Of a stretch of DNA of 64,000 bases, positions 58,985-64,000 are shown piece by piece. The notes below the pieces were generated by a model. That model was not told the origin of the DNA and made no database searches. It saw only the letters and a list, made by a program, of their open reading frames with translations. The DNA comes from Candidatus Nitrosopelagicus sp. Its GTDB lineage: Archaea > Thermoproteota > Nitrososphaeria > Nitrososphaerales > Nitrosopumilaceae. Where the stretch lies: contig JAOMDR010000001.1 of the NCBI GenBank assembly GCA_028345575.1, positions 62,001 through 126,000 on the forward strand. The letters are read 5' to 3'. Both the position numbers and the translations under genes were made by a program. Each line of letters begins with the position of its first letter. The first letter of the stretch is position 1.

Positions 58985-59238
58985 CTCATCTCCTCTTTAA
59001 CATCTTTAGACATGTGGTCAATTGGAGTATCAACATCATCTTCTTCAAAATTTTTGGGATCTGCTGTGATGTTTAGATTGTTGATGTTGAATGTATTTTC
59101 ATTATATTGTTTAGTTGGTTTAAAATTTTTTATTTCACTTAAGAAAAATAATACTAGTAAGAGTATTCCAATTGGTGCACCAAATCCTGTAAACAAGAAA
59201 AATATTCCAATGAATAAAAACCACATACTCATTGCCAT
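58981..59238 (-). CDS. Small membrane protein, 85 residues
   Basis: The N-terminal half is hydrophobic (MWFLFIGIFFLFTGFGAPIGILLLVLFFL), enough for two short TM segments. The rest is an acidic cytoplasmic tail (NFEEDDVDTPIDHMSKDVKEEMR). It overlaps the neighbours by 10 and 4 bp. It may be the membrane anchor of the products of this five-gene set. No family is recognised. Confidence 0.6.
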   Translation of the reverse strand: MAMSMWFLFIGIFFLFTGFGAPIGILLLVLFFLSEIKNFKPTKQYNENTFNINNLNITADPKNFEEDDVDTPIDHMSKDVKEEMR

Positions 59239-59663
59239 ATCTCCTTTTCAAGTTCTTCCTCTACCCATTTCTGGTACGTATTTCTGACACGTGTTTCTAA
59301 ATCAGGATCAATTTGTAGCATATGATCATATAGGTTCCAAAACCCAAATCCCAAATTAGCTAGTGCCGCTACAATGTATTGTCTTGGTAATGTTGCAATC
59401 TGAACTGCAATTTTTTTTGATTCTTCTATATCTTCAAACAAAAAAGCATAGAAGAATTTTTGTGGGAGCGTAACGGCACATTTTCCTGCAAAATATGTTT
59501 GTGCAAAACAATTTTTTGTTTCACACTTGCAGTTTTCGTTACAGAATTCTTTGACTAGTTCTATAGTCAATTTTTTTTCTATTTTATTCAGATCTTCAAA
59601 TTCTATTGCAGACCCAATATGGGATGAGGGGGCTTCCTCATTTTGTTGGATTGTGCCGGTCAT
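59229..59663 (-). CDS. Cys-rich hypothetical protein, 144 residues
   Basis: A Cys cluster lies at residues 41-63 (FCNENCKCETKNCFAQTYFAGKC) and may bind zinc or a metal cluster. The remainder is helical with aromatic patches (FFYAFLFEDI, then FGFWNLYDHM) and an acidic C-terminus. No family is recognised. It overlaps its upstream neighbour by 4 bp. The cluster could be a small zinc finger or an Fe-S site; sequence alone does not decide. Confidence 0.6.
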   Translation of the reverse strand: MTGTIQQNEEAPSSHIGSAIEFEDLNKIEKKLTIELVKEFCNENCKCETKNCFAQTYFAGKCAVTLPQKFFYAFLFEDIEESKKIAVQIATLPRQYIVAALANLGFGFWNLYDHMLQIDPDLETRVRNTYQKWVEEELEKEIWQ

Positions 59664-60004
59664 CTTCTCCCCTTTTCGAACCTTCCTAGCGCTATTACCA
59701 ATCCACTGGCTGTTTGATAGTCTCTAACGAACTGAAATCCCTTATTCAGATAGTCATTTACCTCATCTTCACCATTCTTGTAGGTTTCAGGATCAAACTC
59801 TACACCAATGAACTTTACAGCCTTTAGTTCATCTTTTTTCGAGGTTTTCTCTCTGATTTTTTGACGTAGGCTTTTGATCAGTCTCTCACTTTTCTCGATT
59901 CTATCAATCATTGCTTCTTCTTTTGCTGACACTTTTTCTCCGCTAGTTTCATCAGCTTCAACGGATTCTGCAGTTTTTTCTACCATATACATCGCCAATA
60001 CCAT
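59660..60004 (-). CDS. Hypothetical protein, 114 residues, first gene of the minus operon
   Basis: The N-terminal half is a charged coiled coil (EEAMIDRIEKSERLIKSLRQKIREKTSKKDEL). The C-terminal half is a compact alpha/beta domain (VKFIGVEFDPETYKNGEDEVNDYLNKGFQFVRDYQTASGLVIALGRF). No motif of a known enzyme is visible. It is preceded by the AGTATGCATACT palindrome at 60038-60049, related to that of CARF regulator 2, so its operon may belong to that regulon. The start could also be an ATG a few codons in. Confidence 0.6.
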   Translation of the reverse strand: MVLAMYMVEKTAESVEADETSGEKVSAKEEAMIDRIEKSERLIKSLRQKIREKTSKKDELKAVKFIGVEFDPETYKNGEDEVNDYLNKGFQFVRDYQTASGLVIALGRFEKGRR

Positions 60005-60035
60005 TATGTGACAAAACCAATTAAATCACATGTGC

Positions 60036-60060
60036 ATAGTATGCATACTTTAGATACTAT
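60036..60060. promoter_or_regulatory. Palindromic element related to the CARF-2 operator
   Basis: ATAGTAT (60036-60042) and ATACTAT (60054-60060) flank a segment that includes the 12-bp palindrome AGTATGCATACT (60038-60049). Read on the minus strand it contains AGTATGCATACTATGCA, which matches AGTATGGATACTATGAA at 61253-61269 at 15 of 17 positions. It lies upstream of the operon starting at 60004. Confidence 0.6.
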
Positions 60061-60076
60061 TAAAATAAAAAAGGGA

Positions 60077-61210
60077 TTAGAATAATCCAAGAATTTCTGC
60101 CATAACTCGTAGTTGCTCTAATGCAACTGCCTTCCAGTTTGAGGCATCTTTTTTGTATTTTTCTAACTCTGTTGTATCAACTACTTGAGATTCAAGTGTT
60201 GACATTTTTTCTCGAAGTTCTTTGTTAATTTTTGATTCTTCAAGATATTTTGTTTCACTTATGGTAGCGTTTGTTTTTAGAAGATTGATCTCTTTGACAA
60301 AATCAGTATTTACTGAAGTTACAAAGTCAACCTGTTTTTTTAGATCAATTATCTCTGTCTCTAATGGTTTGATCTTTGCATTAATTTTTTCTTCTATCTG
60401 AGTTTTGTAGCTTTTTGTTTTATCAAGTATGTCTTGTTGTTCAGTAGTTACAGTTGAGTTTGTCTGAATTGTTGGTTCAGGTTTGTTTAAAACAACTACA
60501 ACATTTTCTTGAATTCCTACCTGCTCATTTACAGTATTTGGATTAGGTAGTATAGTTATCGTACCTGTTACTCCAGATACAGAATCCATCCAGGAATAAA
60601 CACCTGCTGGATAACAACTACTACAATTTTCTACTGGGAAGTTTGCTGTGGCTGTTCCACCATTTGAACTTGCCCACATTGAAAATGTTCCACCTGTCTC
60701 GGTTCCTGTTGTTCCAGTATGTTCCAAATTATGGTATGTGACTGGATCAAGGTTATGATAAACAATTTTTCCACCCTCAAGAATTGTCACATCAAATGGA
60801 ATCTCATACACATGAACCTCCATTGTACCATTACCTGTTGTTACAGGTTTTGGTTCTGGCTCAGGTGCTGCAACTATTTGTAATTCTGAATAGTTACCCT
60901 GATTCAAATCTTTGATGTAGTAAATTCCTTCAACAAAACATGTTGTTCCACAATCTTTTGTAGGAAGTTCAATTGTCAAACTTTCGCCGATTCGGACTGT
61001 ACCATCAAACCAACCATATGCAACAAAATTCATGGTTGATGTACCATTTGTATTATTGAATGTAATTTTTCCATTTTCCATTACAGATTCATTAAATGGA
61101 AAACTGGTTACTTCAACACTAGTTGGCATCTCTTGTGCATTTACTAATGCAGTAGTTGATACTCCTAAAACAAGCATCGCTGTCATAAGAAATAGTATTT
61201 GTCTCGTCAT
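60077..61210 (-). CDS. Secreted protein with two cupredoxin-like domains and C-terminal coiled coil
   Basis: This 377-residue protein has a signal peptide (QILFLMTAMLVLGVSTTALVNAQ). Two related beta-sandwich domains follow: SFPFNESVMENGKITFNNTNG...CGTTCFVEGIYYIKD and EIPFDVTILEGGKIVYHNLDPVTYHNLEH...CSSCYPAGVYSWMDSVSG. Each has a Cys pair, and the second has a His-rich loop suited to copper. A Glu/Lys coiled coil of about 110 residues closes the protein. The fold resembles plastocyanin-like domains abundant in ammonia oxidisers. It is divergent from CARF regulator 2 and shares its promoter region. Confidence 0.75.
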   Translation of the reverse strand: MTRQILFLMTAMLVLGVSTTALVNAQEMPTSVEVTSFPFNESVMENGKITFNNTNGTSTMNFVAYGWFDGTVRIGESLTIELPTKDCGTTCFVEGIYYIKDLNQGNYSELQIVAAPEPEPKPVTTGNGTMEVHVYEIPFDVTILEGGKIVYHNLDPVTYHNLEHTGTTGTETGGTFSMWASSNGGTATANFPVENCSSCYPAGVYSWMDSVSGVTGTITILPNPNTVNEQVGIQENVVVVLNKPEPTIQTNSTVTTEQQDILDKTKSYKTQIEEKINAKIKPLETEIIDLKKQVDFVTSVNTDFVKEINLLKTNATISETKYLEESKINKELREKMSTLESQVVDTTELEKYKKDASNWKAVALEQLRVMAEILGLF

Positions 61211-61250
61211 TAGTCATACTACAGGCATAAAATTCTTAAATATCATGTTA

Positions 61251-61266
61251 ATAGTATGGATACTAT
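61251..61266. promoter_or_regulatory. Perfect 16-bp palindrome at the start of CARF regulator 2
   Basis: ATAGTATGGATACTAT pairs perfectly (7 + 2 + 7) and overlaps the ATG at 61256. A further ATACTAT follows at 61269-61275. A TTAAATAT box at about 61236 puts the likely transcription start inside the palindrome, so a bound protein would block transcription. Confidence 0.7.
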
Positions 61267-62020
61267 GAATACTATTGCTAATACTGTCAAATTACGAGTA
61301 CATATTGCACCTGTAGGCTTTGAGATTGACCGAATTATTGTTCCTGCAATAAACATGCGAGCAGACAAGGTTTGGCTAATTGGACATGCAAATTTATCAG
61401 AAGATAAGGCAAGACCTTTCTTAGACAAAATTAGAAAAACACTAGCTAAAAAAAACATTCAGGTCAAAGAGGTAACTGCTGATAGGTTTCGACTATTTGA
61501 TATTGTAAAGGTAGTAAAAGAGATAATTTTTGAAGAACAAAATAATGATGTTTATCTTAATGTTGCAAGTGGTTCCAAAATTCATGCAGTAGGAATGATG
61601 ATGGCAACAATGATTTTTGATGATCGTTCTAATTTGCATCCATTTTATGCACAAGCAAAAGAATATCATCATACAAAAATATCTGAACCACAAACCTCTG
61701 GAATTGAGGCAATTCATGATTTACCTACATATAGGATTCAAACACCTGCAAAAAAACATCTTGAAGCATTAAAAGTTCTAGTTGATAATGGTGGCAAACT
61801 AAAGAAAAAAGAGATGGCAGAAATTGCTGAAAAAGAAAAAATCATTATAATTAATGCAGAACCTGGAAATCATTCTCAAGCAAGGTTTGCTAGTCTTGAT
61901 AAAAATATTATATCCCCACTTGAAAATGAATGGAAATATATCAAAACAGAAAAGGTTGGTAGAAATAGATGGATTCATTTAACTGAAGAGGGAAAATGGG
62001 CATCAGAGTTTTTGATTTAA
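61256..62020 (+). CDS. CARF-domain sensor with winged helix (CARF regulator 2)
   Basis: This 254-residue protein begins with an N-terminal CARF-type Rossmann domain. LRVHIAPVGFEIDRIIVPAINMRADKVWLIGHA is followed by VYLNVASGSKIHAVGMMMATMIF, the ligand-binding loop. The C-terminal 90 residues are a winged helix (LKKKEMAEIAEKEKI...QARFASLDKNIISPLENEWKYIKTEKVGRNRWIHLTEEG). It shares the VHIAP opening and layout with CARF regulator 1, so they are paralogues. The first domain matches DUF6293 of haloarchaeal and related regulators. The palindrome overlapping its start suggests autorepression. A HAD gene follows 7 bp downstream. Confidence 0.8.
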   Translation: MDTMNTIANTVKLRVHIAPVGFEIDRIIVPAINMRADKVWLIGHANLSEDKARPFLDKIRKTLAKKNIQVKEVTADRFRLFDIVKVVKEIIFEEQNNDVYLNVASGSKIHAVGMMMATMIFDDRSNLHPFYAQAKEYHHTKISEPQTSGIEAIHDLPTYRIQTPAKKHLEALKVLVDNGGKLKKKEMAEIAEKEKIIIINAEPGNHSQARFASLDKNIISPLENEWKYIKTEKVGRNRWIHLTEEGKWASEFLI

Positions 62021-62027
62021 TATAACG

Positions 62028-62813
62028 ATGACAAAAATAATTACTATAATTACAGACTGTGACAATACCTTACTTCCAGATGCTCCAAGTTTGTTGTTAA
62101 AAGACAATGGAATTAATCCACAAGAGTTTTGGGATAAAATTTCTGACATGGTAAAAGACAAATGGGATCCACCAATTGCATGGATGACTGAACTTGTTAA
62201 TCTTATGAAGGATGGAAAGATAAAACAAAACACAAATGAAAAATTAAAAGAGTTTGGTACATCAATTGATGTTTATCCAGGAGCTGCTACCTTTATTGAT
62301 GAGATGAATGAAACTATAGGAAAAGAACTGGATGTAAAAATTGAAGGATATGTTGTATCCTCCGGAATAGAATCTATAATGAAAGGGGCAAAAATTTCCC
62401 AATCTTTTACTGACATTTTTGGAGGTTCACTTTATGAGCAAAATGGAGTAATTTCAGGCATAAAATCAAGTGTCACATTTACTGAAAAGACCAAATTCAT
62501 CTTTGCAATAAACAAGGGAATTTCCTTACAAATTAGGGAAAAACCATACGATGTGAATAATTTTATTGATTATTCTGAAAGAAGAGTTCCATTTGAGAAT
62601 ATGATTTACCTGGGAGATGGACCTAGTGACATTCCATGTTTTTCAATGATTCAACAGAAAGGTGGTCATTCTATTGCAATTGATTCAGCAGATGATTGGT
62701 CAAAGGAATGGGAATATGAGTTACGAAATAGAGAGATGAAGGCATTCAAGCCAGATTATAGACAAAACAGTGAGTTGAGAAAAGAATTAGAATCACTAAT
62801 CAGTGCTGATTAG
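62028..62813 (+). CDS. HAD-superfamily phosphatase
   Basis: This 261-residue protein opens TIITDCDNTLLPD, with the nucleophile D10 and acid D12 of the HAD fold. It continues with VVSSGIESIMKGAKI (motif II Ser) and ends with YLGDGPSDIPCFSM (motif IV). The arrangement suggests a phosphoserine phosphatase-like or nucleotidase-like member, with a cap inserted between motifs I and II. Its position 7 bp after CARF regulator 2 suggests co-transcription and possibly a role in metabolising a nucleotide signal (inference). Its stop overlaps the convergent McrC gene. Confidence 0.82.
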   Translation: MTKIITIITDCDNTLLPDAPSLLLKDNGINPQEFWDKISDMVKDKWDPPIAWMTELVNLMKDGKIKQNTNEKLKEFGTSIDVYPGAATFIDEMNETIGKELDVKIEGYVVSSGIESIMKGAKISQSFTDIFGGSLYEQNGVISGIKSSVTFTEKTKFIFAINKGISLQIREKPYDVNNFIDYSERRVPFENMIYLGDGPSDIPCFSMIQQKGGHSIAIDSADDWSKEWEYELRNREMKAFKPDYRQNSELRKELESLISAD

Positions 62814-64000
62814 ATTACTTACCATTGTTTGCAGTTCTGTCACATTGTTTTCTTTAATCAACTCTAGACAGTTATTGACATCGAGAATTTTTTGATGAAC
62901 CGTTTTTTCCTTTCTTGTTGATGTATACGTTTTGTCTGAAAGACTGTTTGATTTTGGCAAAATTGCATACGCATCATCTAATTCTTTACCCTCCATTTCT
63001 TTTCCATACTCATGCATGTAAAATCCAAGTTGATACAAATCTCCTGTTGTAAGTCCTTTATCTTTATACTTGACATCAATAATATTTTTCACATCTCCAT
63101 TTTCATCTTGTATTACTATATCTGGTCTCATACTTCTCGTTCCTTCCCCTTTTGAACTCCAAGCATCTTCACTATTTTGTATTTTCACCCAGTTTGGTTT
63201 TTCATAATATTTTAAGAAAAGATTTCCAACAAATTTTTCGAATTCTCTATTCATATCATAAAATATTGGGACAACAGAATGTTCACCGCTGTATATGTCT
63301 CCTATACCTTCATGTTCAATAAGACGCTCACATGTTTGATGAATCATTTTGTATCGATCATTTTGTCTGTTGTAACTGCGCATCATGTTCTGTCTTCTTC
63401 CTTTTGATACATTGATTTTACTTACTACACCTGAAAGTTTTTGTGCATGATCTAAGGCTTTCATCTTCCATTTTTCTATTTTCGAAGTTCTCTCAACAAT
63501 TGTCATTGCTTGTAAAAGTACTCTATTTTCCGTACTATCATATTCCAGCTCATCATATTCACAGAAAAATTTTGGTTTTCTCATTAAATCATTGACCATC
63601 TGTTGCTGAAACAATAGTTTTCCGCGAACTGCAGAAATATTTTCGGTGTTTAACACATATGACTTCAATAGTCCTTTATTCATGAGATCCTCATATCTTG
63701 TTATCAAGGTTATGTGTAATGGATGGACCAATTGGTCCGAACCTGTCTCAAAGAAATTTTTTTGTTCTTTTAAGAATTCTTTTGTTTTAATATTATTTGC
63801 AAAAAACAAAAAAACCGAAGTATCAAACCAGATTTCTGATTTATCTTTAAACATTTTAGGAACAATGTTTATTCTGCGATTAAGATTCTCAAGCTGAACC
63901 GAACCAATATTCTGGTTTGATTCAATTACTAGTGCGTCGTTATTATCAAACGAATGTTTTATTCCATATTTTTCTTTTAATTTATCAAGCACATCAAGAT
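62796..64000 (-). CDS. McrC-like restriction nuclease subunit, 5' end beyond the window
   Basis: At least 398 residues are visible, and the frame continues without a stop to the window edge, so the true start lies outside. NVRG-like SAVRGKLLF and FFCEYDELEYDSTENRVLLQAMTIVERT are the McrC family core. RPDIVIQDENGDVKNIIDVKYKD carries the PD-(D/E)XK catalytic residues. McrC is the nuclease partner of the McrB GTPase in type IV restriction; McrB would be expected upstream, past 64000. The GTG at 63992 is only a possible start. The 3' end overlaps the HAD gene by 18 bp. Confidence 0.83.
   Translation of the reverse strand, partial: LDVLDKLKEKYGIKHSFDNNDALVIESNQNIGSVQLENLNRRINIVPKMFKDKSEIWFDTSVFLFFANNIKTKEFLKEQKNFFETGSDQLVHPLHITLITRYEDLMNKGLLKSYVLNTENISAVRGKLLFQQQMVNDLMRKPKFFCEYDELEYDSTENRVLLQAMTIVERTSKIEKWKMKALDHAQKLSGVVSKINVSKGRRQNMMRSYNRQNDRYKMIHQTCERLIEHEGIGDIYSGEHSVVPIFYDMNREFEKFVGNLFLKYYEKPNWVKIQNSEDAWSSKGEGTRSMRPDIVIQDENGDVKNIIDVKYKDKGLTTGDLYQLGFYMHEYGKEMEGKELDDAYAILPKSNSLSDKTYTSTRKEKTVHQKILDVNNCLELIKENNVTELQTMVSNLISTD

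Noticed and set aside
48982-62020. CRISPR array expected from CARF and Cas4-like genes
   Set aside because: No regularly spaced direct repeats and no cas1, cas2 or cas10 genes were seen anywhere in the window.
1-64000. Insertion sequences, integrases or prophage genes
   Set aside because: No transposase, integrase or phage structural protein was recognised, and no terminal inverted repeats with target duplications were found by eye.

Overview
The window reads as a mesophilic ammonia-oxidising archaeon of the Nitrosopumilus type (Nitrososphaerota, formerly Thaumarchaeota). It is AT-rich and densely packed. It carries archaeal information genes (PCNA, RpoL, TFS, aIF2-gamma, an FttA-type KH/beta-CASP nuclease, proteasome beta) and archaeal lipid and coenzyme genes (sn-glycerol-1-phosphate dehydrogenase; pantoate kinase, phosphopantothenate synthetase, PanB and CoaBC in one operon). 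It also has AglB, cobalamin genes (CobJ, BluB) and many tiny zinc-binding proteins. Many genes start with TTG or GTG and sit about 25 nt behind a TATA box, which fits leaderless transcription. The assignment rests on gene content recognised by eye, not on a database search.

Layout. 0-6 kb: small zinc-binding proteins, a cyclase, a PLP enzyme, a ferredoxin, a phosphatase and a pair of 50-residue paralogues. 6-10 kb: rpoL, TFS, PCNA, aspartate kinase and cobJ on the plus strand, then tyrS convergent. 11-20 kb: mixed housekeeping, membrane and secreted proteins, two tRNA genes (Arg-CCT, Val-GAC) and bluB. 20-27 kb: nadM, a PLP aminotransferase, FKBP, egsA, psmB, fttA and a SepF-like gene. 27-35 kb: a long minus-strand block with Xaa-Pro peptidase, a methyltransferase and the CoA operon, then PhoU, NUDIX and Lrp genes. 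35-43 kb: a MacB-like ABC transporter with its secreted partner, aIF2-gamma with a PIN protein, PEBP and AglB. 43-48.6 kb: TPR, glucose/sorbosone dehydrogenase-like and SPFH proteins, plus three intergenic stretches with strong hairpins.

48.7-64 kb has a different character and looks like an accessory, defence-like island. It holds two CARF-type sensor plus winged-helix regulators but no CRISPR array or cas1/cas2. Next to the first is an overlapping operon encoding a Cas4-like Fe-S PD-(D/E)XK nuclease, a 30-residue membrane protein, a MoxR-type AAA+ ATPase, a fused HExxH metallopeptidase/VWA protein, a membrane J-domain protein and a zinc-ribbon peptide. A long TPR protein, a HEPN-like protein with an RNxxxH motif, two clusters of small overlapping genes, a HAD phosphatase and an McrC-like nuclease running off the right edge complete the region.

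Each CARF gene has its own palindrome at its start. A 21-bp palindrome lies at 49827-49847 and recurs, with its flank, at 57777-57797. A 16-bp palindrome lies at 61251-61266, with a close relative at 60036-60060. My reading, which is inference, is that each CARF protein controls itself and a second operon, giving two small ligand-responsive regulons. This is the best candidate in the window for an undescribed system.
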